From: Olleya sp. Bg11-27
GTDB lineage: Bacteria > Bacteroidota > Bacteroidia > Flavobacteriales > Flavobacteriaceae
NCBI RefSeq assembly: GCF_002831645.1
Contig: NZ_CP025117.1
Coordinates: 2,495,001-2,559,000 of the forward strand
Length of the DNA: 64,000 nt
Direction of reading: 5' to 3'
Shown here: positions 1 to 7,814 of the stretch, in pieces
How the letters are laid out: each line of letters starts with the position of its first letter
Numbering within the stretch: the stretch's first letter is position 1
The notes under the pieces: generated by a model
The model's database searches: none
Told to the model about the DNA's origin: nothing
What the model saw: only the letters and a program-made list of their open reading frames with translations
Made by a program: the position numbers and the translations under genes

Positions 1-443
1 TTTGATAATTATTCGTCATTTATACGATCAGTTGTCTAAATTGACAAGCTAATGAAATATAATAAAGACCTCAGCAACGAATTTAGTCCTTATTCTTCTA
101 GTATAAAATACGTAGAACTACGTATTTTTTCTTGACAAAAGCCAAGTTACAACAGTCAAACTATTATACTTTACGGAAAACCGTAATCACCATTTATTTT
201 AAATAAAATAGTCTCTATTAATTATATAAACGGTTTGTTTACATAGCTAATAGAGACTTTAAAAGGGTGAAATTAATAAAAGGTAAAACGGTTATAATTT
301 GGTTAATTATTTTTGTACCCTCGGGATTTGTTTTCCTATTTGGATTGGACTGGTTGTGTACAACATACAGCATGGCGGTCATTAACTTCCGTTACTCATC
401 TGATTCGGGCTTCTGTAGTTTGTTACGTCTTTAGTAGCAAACT
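1..443. other. Intergenic stretch without a clear gene
   Basis: No convincing gene. It holds the hairpin at 105-130 and an 11-bp inverted repeat (210-220 with 248-258, core TCTCTATTA, 27-nt loop). A weak 55-codon frame beginning with GTG at 267 and ending at 434 has one hydrophobic stretch but no recognisable family, and its C-terminal half looks non-coding. The segment at about 320-430 is richer in G and C than its surroundings and could be a conserved non-coding or remnant element. Confidence 0.4.
105..130. terminator. Hairpin with T-run
   Basis: Arms 105-115 and 118-128 are perfectly complementary (core ATACGTAG) and are followed by a T-run on the plus strand and AT-rich sequence on the minus strand. 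It could end a transcript entering from the left or the minus-strand operon that stops at 444. No gene between them decides which. Confidence 0.55.
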
Positions 444-1016
444 TTATTCAATGATAATATCATATTTGCTTAGTAATCCTGCAATATCTTGAAAAGAAAA
501 TTTAGCTTTTGTAATATTGTTTTTTGTAGGATCGATAGTGTAATTTTTGGCGGTTAAAAAATTAACGCTTTTAAGATTTGTATTACTAAAAATAGTACGA
601 CTTAAATCTGTATTTTTAAATACAGCATTAGTTAAATCACATTCTGTGAAATCGGCATCTTTTATGGATGAATTAATGAAAGGTGTTTTTTGCATTTTTT
701 TTCTTAGAAAACTACAACAGTCTAATATACAGTGCTCAAATTGTAATGAAAATAGAAAGTCACTACAAATACTAAAATTAACACCTAATAATTTACTGTC
801 TTTAAAAGTTATGGTATCTAATTGACAATGCTCGAATTTTGTTAAGGTAAGATTACAATCTGTAAAGACACAATTTGTAAATTCACATGACAAAAATACG
901 CCATTAGAGAAGTCGCAATTAAAAAAATGACAGGAATCAAATTCTCTGTTTGTCGTTTCGTTTTCAGCATAATTAATTTTATTGAATGTTTTATTATAAT
1001 GTGCTACTACTTTCAT
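444..1016 (-). CDS. Pentapeptide-repeat protein
   Basis: 190 residues made mostly of pentapeptide repeats of the A(D/N)LXX type, running from about residue 27 to 155 (for example CDFSN, CEFTN, ADFTE, CDLTN, NTDLS). Such repeats fold into a right-handed beta-helix; Qnr and MfpA, which protect DNA gyrase, belong to this fold, but many relatives have no known role. The last 30 residues (ending DIIIE) form a non-repeat cap. No signal peptide, so probably cytoplasmic. It is the last gene of a three-gene operon, starting 5 bp after the MarR gene. The MarR neighbour makes stress- or drug-linked control plausible, but function is inference. Confidence 0.85.
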   Translation of the reverse strand: MKVVAHYNKTFNKINYAENETTNREFDSCHFFNCDFSNGVFLSCEFTNCVFTDCNLTLTKFEHCQLDTITFKDSKLLGVNFSICSDFLFSLQFEHCILDCCSFLRKKMQKTPFINSSIKDADFTECDLTNAVFKNTDLSRTIFSNTNLKSVNFLTAKNYTIDPTKNNITKAKFSFQDIAGLLSKYDIIIE

Positions 1017-1021
1017 CTTAA

Positions 1022-1465
1022 TTAAGTAATGATTTGTTGTAACTCTTTGGAAAACGTAGATTTATCTGTGATGTTTTTAAAGAATGTATCATTTGATTTA
1101 TTTTTTATCTCTATTGCCTTTTGTAAAACGTCAACACCTTTATCAGTTAAAAACACACATTTTGCTCTTGTGTCTGTTTCATGCTCTTTTCGTTCTATCA
1201 CTCCGTTTTTTTCTAAGGTTCTTAAAATTTTGGATACCATCATTCGGTCTGTTTTACTACTTTCTGCAATGTCCTTTTGTGTTACATTGTCTGAAGTACG
1301 TAGTAACCAAGCTAAAGCGGATAAAATGGCAAATTGGGTATGTGTTACACCAACCACACTTAAAGCTTGGTTAGCTTCTCTTTGCCATTTCATTGTAGCC
1401 TGCCAGAGTAAATAGCCAAGGCTTTCATTAGGGGTTTCAAAGTGGAAATCAATGGTCTTTTTCAT
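1022..1465 (-). CDS. MarR family transcriptional regulator
   Basis: 147 residues with the MarR layout: N-terminal helices, a winged helix-turn-helix at about residues 62-85 (VTQKDIAESSKTDRMMVSKI) and a wing with the DTRAKCVFLTDKG signature near 98-110, then a C-terminal dimerisation helix. MarR proteins usually repress their own operon and release DNA on binding a ligand. The start overlaps the 3' end of the upstream EVE gene by 17 bp, and the pentapeptide gene follows after 5 bp, so the three are almost certainly co-transcribed. The ligand is not predictable. Confidence 0.92.
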   Translation of the reverse strand: MKKTIDFHFETPNESLGYLLWQATMKWQREANQALSVVGVTHTQFAILSALAWLLRTSDNVTQKDIAESSKTDRMMVSKILRTLEKNGVIERKEHETDTRAKCVFLTDKGVDVLQKAIEIKNKSNDTFFKNITDKSTFSKELQQIIT

Positions 1466-1889
1466 GAAGCATTAAGTTTGAAATTAATTTAAAATCAGAG
1501 TCATTTATTTGTAATGTACCCCAACGAAAAGGATAGCCCCATTTTTGTTTGTTTTGAATAAAACTTAAATTGTTAATAAGGGGTAGAATGGACAGATCTT
1601 TAGATTTTTTGAAATCAATATCTATTCTGAAAGGACAGAAATCGGGTGTCATTTCAAATTGATAGATAGTATTAGATTTTACTTGACCGATTGCTGTAAA
1701 TTCTTGACATTTATCTTTTTTGTCAAAGTACGTTTTGCTAGAGTAGTAGATGACATAATCTCCTTTTTTTATTTTTTTTAGTGGTGTTGCTTTGCCATGA
1801 CAGGCTTGAGCAAAACCACCCAAAACACCATTTTTGACGTGGTCTTTGGAAGCTGTGATGATCCAATATTTTGAATTAGTTTGTTCCAT
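1449..1889 (-). CDS. EVE domain-containing protein (UPF0310 type)
   Basis: 146 residues forming a single EVE (PUA-like) domain. The N-terminal signature YWIITASKDHVKNGVLGG followed by FAQACHGK and KKGDYVIYYSSK is characteristic of the UPF0310 family. EVE domains are thought to bind modified bases in RNA or DNA and are frequent in defence- or modification-linked contexts. It is the first gene of the operon with MarR and the pentapeptide protein, overlapping MarR by 17 bp. Family assignment is firm; ligand and role are unknown. The association with a MarR regulator may point to stress-induced expression. Confidence 0.88.
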   Translation of the reverse strand: MEQTNSKYWIITASKDHVKNGVLGGFAQACHGKATPLKKIKKGDYVIYYSSKTYFDKKDKCQEFTAIGQVKSNTIYQFEMTPDFCPFRIDIDFKKSKDLSILPLINNLSFIQNKQKWGYPFRWGTLQINDSDFKLISNLMLHEKDH

Positions 1890-1960
1890 AGTTATTGTTA
1901 TATATAATTTTGGTAGAGAGTGCTATCAAACGCTATAAGATTTGGAGTAAAGGATAGTAT

Positions 1961-2335
1961 TTAAAGTTGAAATAAGCTTAAATAACTTGCTTTATAAGAA
2001 ATTAATAGAAAGATGTTCATAGCAAAAATAATAAGACCAGGTCCCAAAATAGGAGGTGCTAAATAAATATGAAACAGTAAAATGTTAATTGATATAGGTA
2101 CTAAAATAAGTAAAGCCAACGGTACAAAAAAACCTGTTAGTAAAGTTATTCCAATGATTAACTCTGTCCATTGTATTAAATAAAGAAGATATCCAGTATC
2201 TTTAAAAGTGGTCATTACCTGTTGTGCTTTTACAGGCATTTTTGGGCTAAATTTTTTTAAGAATAACGCGTTAATAGGAAAAATTACTAGGATTAGTCCT
2301 AATAGTAGTCGAATAATTAAAGTTGTTGTTTCCAT
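1961..2335 (-). CDS. DoxX-like small membrane protein
   Basis: With the start at 2335 the protein is 124 residues with four predicted membrane helices and the DoxX-like pattern (LIQWTELIIGITLLTGFFVPLAL, shown here as separate parts: an amphipathic WTE motif in helix 2 and LAPPILGPG before helix 4). An in-frame ATG at 2392 is rejected because a good minus-strand promoter element (2369-2376) lies between it and 2335. DoxX relatives are inner-membrane proteins often tied to redox or quinone chemistry, but most are uncharacterised. It appears to be a single-gene unit. Confidence 0.75.
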   Translation of the reverse strand: METTTLIIRLLLGLILVIFPINALFLKKFSPKMPVKAQQVMTTFKDTGYLLYLIQWTELIIGITLLTGFFVPLALLILVPISINILLFHIYLAPPILGPGLIIFAMNIFLLISYKASYLSLFQL

Positions 2336-2368
2336 AAGCAATATATAAAATAAATAATTTTGTTGTTG

Positions 2369-2376
2369 CAAATATA
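2369..2376 (-). promoter_or_regulatory. Bacteroidetes -7 promoter element for the DoxX gene
   Basis: Plus-strand CAAATATA reads TATATTTG on the minus strand, an exact match to the Bacteroidetes -7 consensus TAnnTTTG. It is about 33 bp upstream of the ATG at 2335 and inside the alternative longer frame, which supports the shorter start. No convincing -33 TTG was found. Confidence 0.5.
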
Positions 2377-2424
2377 GTATACACGACAACAATAATGTAT
2401 AATTTCTAAATTATTTTATAATAC

Positions 2425-2529
2425 TTATAGTGTATAGCGTCTTGATACTGTTTTTTTGACGTCTTTTTTAATTACAGTATCGTCTTTATAAAATTTGTAA
2501 ACATGTTGATACACAACATGTAAAGGCTC
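2425..2529 (-). pseudogene. In-frame coding-like extension after the stop of the upstream lipoprotein
   Basis: Directly after the TAA at 2530-2532 the same minus-strand frame stays open for 34 codons to a TAA at 2425-2427. The encoded peptide begins EPLHVVYQHVYKFYKDD and is rich in K, D, V and Y like the preceding protein. It looks like the original C-terminus cut off by a nonsense mutation, although chance openness of 34 codons in AT-rich DNA cannot be excluded. Confidence 0.4.
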
Positions 2530-3660
2530 TTAATTTATAGTTGGTAGGTCGGATGTAAAGCTTTTGTGTATTTTTTTGTATACTCGGGATATCTCTTCAT
2601 TGGATTTTACATGATATTCTGTTACTGTTGTGATTAAAGAGTCATTAATCAGTCTTTTTTCTTCAACTTTTAGCATGTCGTTGTAACCAGAATCTTCAAT
2701 ACTGGTACTTTTTATTAAGGTTAATGTGTCGTTTATGTACGCATAGGCTTCTTGGATATGCCAACAACATCCTGATTTATCATAAGAAAAATACATTTTT
2801 CTTTTATAATCAATATCGTAACCAGTCCCGTGTGTTGCTTTTTCTAATGCTCGATTTAAAATAAATTTATTTTTTTCTTTATCAAATAGGTATACGTCTT
2901 GTGCGGGACTTCCATAAGAGGCATTATTACCAGTGTAAATAGATAAATCATTAAGGCCATCAAAATTAAAGTCTGAAGAGGCACTAAAAAAGCCTAAATT
3001 TTTATTTGTATGTACGCGATTGGTTGTAATGGTTTGAATTACCTGTTTTGTTATGGTGTCTGTTATTTGTATGGTTAAATTATTGGTTCCAAAACCTCTT
3101 CCATGATTACTTGTCACGTCAGTATTCCAGTCTGTGAGTTTTAAGTTAAATAAATGGTGATTAATAATAGTGTCTATGGTGGCTTTATCTGTTCCGAATC
3201 TTAATTTAAAGTCGGCGTCGTTTTTGTAGATAAATTCTAATTGGTAGTTATATTTTTTTTCTGATATTTTTTCTAATTCAGAAACGCTTGGCGTATTGTC
3301 CAATACAGAGTTGTAGTGTAATATTGGTCCTGATGCCGATTGCTTTAACTCAGCAAATACTTGCTCCTGATTATAGGGATACAAATACAATTTCTCCTTG
3401 GTTTTTGACTTGGTTTTTTTTATTATGAAAGAATCTATTTTGCTCCAAAAATCATTGTACATAATGGCATGTCCTACTATAGTGTCTGTGGTGTAATGTA
3501 GTTTATAAAGAAGTCTATCATAATCACTGACTGCACTTAAAAAGTGTTCAGCTGGCTTATTCGTTTGTATTACTATAGTTTCTTTTTGCGTCTTATCGTT
3601 GCAGGATAAAAGGTTGCAAATAATAATTAATAAGAGTAATAGGGGGTATTTTGAATTCAT
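2530..3660 (-). CDS. Lipoprotein of the XAC2610/FG-GAP-like type
   Basis: Start at 3660 gives 376 residues beginning MNSKYPLLLLLIIICNLLSC, a lipoprotein signal with lipobox LLSC; the longer frame from 3708 would put 16 polar residues before it. The middle contains SSDFNFDGLNDLSIY and SYGSPAQDVYLFDK, resembling the XAC2610 family (FG-GAP-like calcium-binding loops), here probably in the outer membrane or periplasm. Function unknown. It is the last of three clustered minus-strand envelope genes. The coding-like stretch beyond its stop suggests the gene may be slightly truncated. Confidence 0.7.
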   Translation of the reverse strand: MNSKYPLLLLLIIICNLLSCNDKTQKETIVIQTNKPAEHFLSAVSDYDRLLYKLHYTTDTIVGHAIMYNDFWSKIDSFIIKKTKSKTKEKLYLYPYNQEQVFAELKQSASGPILHYNSVLDNTPSVSELEKISEKKYNYQLEFIYKNDADFKLRFGTDKATIDTIINHHLFNLKLTDWNTDVTSNHGRGFGTNNLTIQITDTITKQVIQTITTNRVHTNKNLGFFSASSDFNFDGLNDLSIYTGNNASYGSPAQDVYLFDKEKNKFILNRALEKATHGTGYDIDYKRKMYFSYDKSGCCWHIQEAYAYINDTLTLIKSTSIEDSGYNDMLKVEEKRLINDSLITTVTEYHVKSNEEISRVYKKIHKSFTSDLPTIN

Positions 3661-3753
3661 TTTAAAGCAATTCAATGTTTTAAAATAATTCTCTTTGTTT
3701 AAAAACATATTGGGTAGATAACGTTACATTTTTCACAGCGTAATTGATAGTTT

Positions 3754-4380
3754 TTATTCCATCTCTAGTAATGGATCAGGATTTGGTTTATCGTTGTCTT
3801 GGTCAGGATCAGGCTCCCAGTTGCCTTGTACCTCTGTATTTGGTAGTTTGTCTCCTGTTATTTTGTCTATCTCGTAGCTGTAAAAATAGACGTCGTTGCT
3901 AATGTATAGGTGATAGGTCTTTTCGGTTTCTTGTACTTCGTTGATAAAGTCAGGTTGGAAGCCGACCAATTGTTTTACTCTGTTTATGGTTTTACGCTCT
4001 TCTGTTGTTGGGACATAGAAGCGATCAGTACCAAAGAGGTCAAAATTATTAACGTTGTTATTTAGCATATTAACAATAAGATTGTAATCAAAAGTGGTGT
4101 CATTACCTAAAGGTGAAAATTGTACTAGGCTTTGAAAATTAACTAAAACGTCCTTAGTGTTGGACCAAACGGTTATTTTATAATCTTGAGGTTCTATTTG
4201 TAATTCTGGATAGTTAGTGTCAATAATAGTAATCGCTTTTGTGATTAAAGTCGCTTTGTCTAAAGCTTTAAGGGCGTCTATGGTATGGGGCATATTTTGA
4301 TCTTGAGCAACAGTAGCGTGCATGGTCATAGTGGTTATTAATGTTAATAAGAGCACTTTTGGAGATTTTATAATGTTCAT
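3754..4380 (-). CDS. Exported protein of unknown function
   Basis: 208 residues. The N-terminus MNIIKSPKVLLLTLITTMTM with a following HATVAQ is a standard Sec signal peptide with cleavage near residue 25. The mature part has mixed alpha/beta character and an acidic, proline- and aspartate-rich tail (PDPDQDNDKPNPDP). No family recognised. It lies 44 bp downstream of the membrane-anchored protein gene at 4425 and upstream of the lipoprotein gene, so the three probably form one transcription unit involved in the same envelope process. Confidence 0.65.
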   Translation of the reverse strand: MNIIKSPKVLLLTLITTMTMHATVAQDQNMPHTIDALKALDKATLITKAITIIDTNYPELQIEPQDYKITVWSNTKDVLVNFQSLVQFSPLGNDTTFDYNLIVNMLNNNVNNFDLFGTDRFYVPTTEERKTINRVKQLVGFQPDFINEVQETEKTYHLYISNDVYFYSYEIDKITGDKLPNTEVQGNWEPDPDQDNDKPNPDPLLEME

Positions 4381-4424
4381 CTAATAGGAGGGGCGTTTCG
4401 GTTTAGTACATGTCAAGGTCTAAT

Positions 4425-5261
4425 TTATTTTTCAGAGCCTTCTAATGTTTTCTGTAATTCAGAATTTATTTTTTGGTCAATAATAGCTGTTAATTTTCCG
4501 CTATTAAAATTATATTTTTTAATTAAAATAGGTTCGTTATATGCTTCGTATTGTCCGTTATTGTTTTTGTCTACTCCAAATCCGATAATTAAATCAGTAC
4601 TGTTATTTAAGAAGTGATAGTTGTAAACATCCATTCCGTCTAGGGCTACTTTTTTCATTTCCTTTTGACTAAAGGAATAGATGTAAAGTGATTTCAAATC
4701 TTCTAAATTGATAACACCATCTTTGTACGTGTCTTTTTCTGACGCTGGTATTAATAACAGAATGTCGTTTTTAAAATACTCTGTATGTATTGTATTAAAA
4801 TTAACGCGTTTGTCAAATAGCTTTTTGTTTAATTCATCATTTTGATTATAAATAATAACATTATTATAAGCACCGTAATATCCACTAGAGTATCTGTTGT
4901 CTGAGCTTGCATATTGTTCTTCTGAAGCTCCTGAAAAAGCATTTAAGACGCCAGTAATATCTTCTTTTTGATTCAGCATTTTATGAGACACGGGGATTAT
5001 ATACACAGATTGTAAGGTGTCAATTAATTTTGGTGTTTCGTAGGATATGACTTGTAGACGCTTATTTTCTTTTTGTAGTTTTTCAATTTTTTCATCAGAT
5101 AATATTCCTGTTTCAACATCGTCATAAGAAGAGTAGTTACGATGTTCTTTAATTATAATTGAAATAAAAGCAATTAACGCTATGACTAAAAATAGCGCTC
5201 CTATTGTGCCTAAAATAGCAAGTAGCTTTTGGTTGTAGTTTTTTACTTTTTCAATTTTCAT
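4425..5261 (-). CDS. Single-pass membrane protein of unknown function
   Basis: 278 residues: a short cytoplasmic N-terminus, one membrane helix at about 13-36, a short coiled-coil-prone stretch (EKIEKLQKENKRLQ, about 57-70) and a periplasmic or external domain with beta-rich repeats such as DLKSLYIYSFSQKEMKKV and a DKNNNGQYEAYNEP loop that resembles a calcium-binding D-x-N-x-G motif. The C-terminal region reads like part of a beta-propeller. No named family is assigned. First gene of the 5261-2530 cluster. Confidence 0.65.
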   Translation of the reverse strand: MKIEKVKNYNQKLLAILGTIGALFLVIALIAFISIIIKEHRNYSSYDDVETGILSDEKIEKLQKENKRLQVISYETPKLIDTLQSVYIIPVSHKMLNQKEDITGVLNAFSGASEEQYASSDNRYSSGYYGAYNNVIIYNQNDELNKKLFDKRVNFNTIHTEYFKNDILLLIPASEKDTYKDGVINLEDLKSLYIYSFSQKEMKKVALDGMDVYNYHFLNNSTDLIIGFGVDKNNNGQYEAYNEPILIKKYNFNSGKLTAIIDQKINSELQKTLEGSEK

Positions 5262-5522
5262 TGTTTTGTGGTATCTGTTTTAATGACGTGGCTTGCTTTA
5301 GTGTGGGTTGCTAAAGTTATTCAAGGTCTAATGTAGTAAATATAAACTGAATTTAGAATAGGACTACTGCTTATAGCTGCAATAATAGGCTAACTATTTT
5401 TTTATTTTAATCACTCGCGGTATACGTTGAAAAAATGGCTCTTAAATTTTTGGTCACGTTAGGTGTTAACCAAAACAAAACAAGATTACTTTAGAAAACC
5501 ACTTAGCAACTATTACCTTCCG

Positions 5523-5912
5523 TTAGGAGTGTTTTGTGTCAGTGGTGTCATTCGCTTTTTTCTTATCCGCTTCTTTATCATCCAACATGTCTAGATAAAG
5601 GTCTTCCACATGCTCTCGTGCCCAAGTGGTGCGTCTTAAAAAGCCCAGACTAGATTTCATGGTTGGATTGTATATAAAACAACGGATATTAACACGATCA
5701 CCAAGATAGGCCCAACCATAATAATCTACCAGGCGTTCTAACACTTGTGCCAATTTTACGCCATGAAAGGGATTGCTTAGCTGCGCTTCTGTAGCTTGTC
5801 TTCTAATGCGTTTAGTTGGTTTATTGGGTGTGCTTTCCGACGCTGCAGAGGTTTCAGAAGTGTTGTCTGGTGCTTGCTGCTTGTCTGATGGGCTGTTATT
5901 GTTATTATCCAT
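5523..5912 (-). CDS. VF530-family (DUF2132) small DNA-binding-like protein
   Basis: 129 residues. A low-complexity N-terminus (about 1-42, rich in N, S, T, P) precedes a conserved domain: NPFHGVKLAQVLERLVDYYG, GDRVNIRCF, NPTMKSSLGFLRRTTWARE and VEDLYL, matching the VF530/DUF2132 family, a small helical fold suggested to bind DNA. The C-terminal tail is charged. The tail and N-terminal extension make this copy longer than the usual 70-80 residues. Single gene; no clear partners. Confidence 0.8.
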   Translation of the reverse strand: MDNNNNSPSDKQQAPDNTSETSAASESTPNKPTKRIRRQATEAQLSNPFHGVKLAQVLERLVDYYGWAYLGDRVNIRCFIYNPTMKSSLGFLRRTTWAREHVEDLYLDMLDDKEADKKKANDTTDTKHS

Positions 5913-6216
5913 GGATTAGTCTATAGGTGTTTTATCTTTTTTTAAGTGTAATTATCGCCTAATAATAAGCTATTATGATATTACACTTGTAGTAAAGTGA
6001 CACGAAATTAGGTGAAAAATTTGAAAATGTCAACTGTCCTAACAAGCAAAGGGTGTCCTGTTTTAGAATTTTGAAAGTTTAATATAAATTAAAACGATCA
6101 TTTTACATAGATTTAACGTCAATATTAGGTGGTTTAAGACTTATGACGTGATAAATTTTTAGTAATTTTGCAAAAAAACATTTCAATTACTTTCACAAAA
6201 TTTCAATATTACAAAA
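5913..6216. other. Divergent intergenic region
   Basis: About 300 bp between the VF530-family gene (minus) and the SDR gene (plus). Apart from the -7-like element at 6163-6170 I see no gene, repeat or strong hairpin. Confidence 0.5.
6163..6170 (+). promoter_or_regulatory. -7 promoter element for the SDR gene
   Basis: TAATTTTG matches TAnnTTTG and lies 47 bp upstream of the ATG at 6217. The -33 element is weak. Confidence 0.45.
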
Positions 6217-7056
6217 ATGAGTAAAGACAAAAAAGTATGGTTTATTACTGGTGTATCATCAGGATTAGGTAAACAGTTAGCTAAAGAAGTATTATCACAA
6301 GGACAAATAGTGGTTGGTACTTTTAGAAAACAAGACCAAGTAGAGGCGTTTAACAATGAAAATCCAGGGAATTCTTTTGGTGTACTTATAGATGTTGCTT
6401 CTACACAAATGATTATTGATGGTGTTAAAACTATTTTTGATAAATTCGGTAAAATCGATGTCGTTGTAAATAATGCTGGTTACGGTATTATGGGAAGTGT
6501 TGAAGAGATCTCTGACGAAGAAGTAAGAAGACAATTTGAAGTTAACGTGTTTGGTGTATTGACGACTATCAGAGCGGTATTACCTGAAATGCGTAAACAA
6601 CGTTCTGGACATATTATAAATATTACGTCTATTGCAGGTCGTATTGGATCTCAAGGTTTAGGAATCTATAATGGTTCTAAATTTGCTTTAGAAGGTATTG
6701 GTGAAGCTTTAGCAGCCGAATTAAAACCATTAAACATTAAAGTAACTAATGTAGAACCAGGACCATTTAGAACAGAATGGGCGGGTAGTTCTGCAGCTTA
6801 CGATAATACAGAGATTGAAGATTACGAGAGTACTGTAGGAGAACGTATAAGAGGTTTACAAGCTTTAAGCGGAAACCAACCAGGAAATCCTGAAAAAGCA
6901 GCACAGGCTATTTACAAATTAGCACAATTAGAAGAAGCTCCAGTACATTTACCTTTAGGTAAAATTGCTTACGAAGTTTTCGGAAATGTAAATAACGGTT
7001 TAATCGAAGAGTTAGCTAAGTTTGAAAGCTTAGGTAAAGATTGTGATTTTGACTAG
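6217..7056 (+). CDS. Short-chain dehydrogenase/reductase (SDR)
   Basis: 279 residues of the classical SDR family: Rossmann NAD(P)-binding motif TGVSSGLG at residues 11-18, NNAG at 85-88, catalytic Ser in ITS near 138, and Y151-xxx-K155 (YNGSK). The arginine-containing GTFRKQ after beta-2 suggests a preference for NADP. Substrate cannot be read from sequence; relatives are annotated only as SDR oxidoreductases. It is a monocistronic unit with its own promoter and a strong downstream hairpin at 7084-7110. Confidence 0.9.
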   Translation: MSKDKKVWFITGVSSGLGKQLAKEVLSQGQIVVGTFRKQDQVEAFNNENPGNSFGVLIDVASTQMIIDGVKTIFDKFGKIDVVVNNAGYGIMGSVEEISDEEVRRQFEVNVFGVLTTIRAVLPEMRKQRSGHIINITSIAGRIGSQGLGIYNGSKFALEGIGEALAAELKPLNIKVTNVEPGPFRTEWAGSSAAYDNTEIEDYESTVGERIRGLQALSGNQPGNPEKAAQAIYKLAQLEEAPVHLPLGKIAYEVFGNVNNGLIEELAKFESLGKDCDFD

Positions 7057-7083
7057 GTTATTTTAACCGATGTTATATATATT

Positions 7084-7110
7084 AAAAACCGCCTTTTGGC
7101 GGTTTTTTTA
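7084..7110 (+). terminator. Rho-independent terminator of the SDR gene
   Basis: Arms 7084-7093 and 7098-7107 (core ACCGCC/GGCGGT) with a TTTT loop and a T-run, 28 bp after the SDR stop codon. Confidence 0.85.
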
Positions 7111-7271
7111 TACGACAACTTTTTAATTTTTGTTGTTAAATAGTTAATTAGGCATACTAAAATAGTACAATTGCTATAGTGTTAAGATTTAAAGAAGAAA
7201 ACTAAATTAAAGCGAATAAGATATAAGAAATAGGCACTGGACTACGTGACTACCTGTCTAGTATCATCTTA

Positions 7272-7799
7272 CTATCTCAACACTCTATTGTCCTTTTTTG
7301 CCTGTTCATATACGCTTGAGCTTTTAGTGGTTTTAAGAGTATCTACTAAATAGTCAATGTGTGTTTCTCCAATACGTTTAAACTCCGCGATGTCAAATGT
7401 GCTCAATTTTATTTCTCGTTGTAAATCTGCGTGTCCTCCAATATAGACCCAAAGGAGATAAGCGTCTTCCATTTTTTGAAATATAAAATCCCAATCTTTC
7501 CAGTAGATTAATTGTCCTTTGGCATTTTCAAGATTTAAATATATTTTTTGAATTTTAAACGCTTCATGTGTATTACCAAATAGGCGGTAAAACGCGATGC
7601 TTTCCTCTTTATAAACCGCCCTAATATTATCAATTTGTTCTGAATTTAAATGGTATTGATTGGTCAGTAATAGAATAACCTCCTCTATAGTATCTACCGT
7701 ATGGATAGATTCTATTTTTTCCAATCTCTGATTCCATAACGCAGCAGACAAAGATTTTTTTGCAAAAATATAAGCGTTATGTGACTTAATTAATTGCAT
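7272..7799 (-). CDS. Hypothetical protein
   Basis: 175 residues, mainly alpha-helical, no signal peptide or membrane segment, so probably cytoplasmic. Noticeable stretches are IYWKDWDFIFQKMEDAYLLW and the C-terminal VYEQAKKDNRVLR. No family recognised. It starts 15 bp downstream of the GH9 stop codon on the same strand, so it may be co-transcribed with the secreted enzyme, although a functional link is only a guess. Confidence 0.55.
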   Translation of the reverse strand: MQLIKSHNAYIFAKKSLSAALWNQRLEKIESIHTVDTIEEVILLLTNQYHLNSEQIDNIRAVYKEESIAFYRLFGNTHEAFKIQKIYLNLENAKGQLIYWKDWDFIFQKMEDAYLLWVYIGGHADLQREIKLSTFDIAEFKRIGETHIDYLVDTLKTTKSSSVYEQAKKDNRVLR

Positions 7800-7814
7800 G
7801 TGTCTTATTGTAAT

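Noticed and set aside
267-434. Small membrane protein gene
   Set aside because: GTG start, 55 codons, no family, no neighbours; the second half of the peptide is not protein-like. Kept only as a note in the intergenic entry.
320-434. Integron attC site
   Set aside because: No consistent RYYYAAC/GTTRRRY pair or paired inner boxes could be found.
1961-2392. Longer start of the DoxX-like gene at 2392
   Set aside because: A TATATTTG promoter element lies at 2369-2376 inside the extension, and the 19 extra residues do not fit the family.
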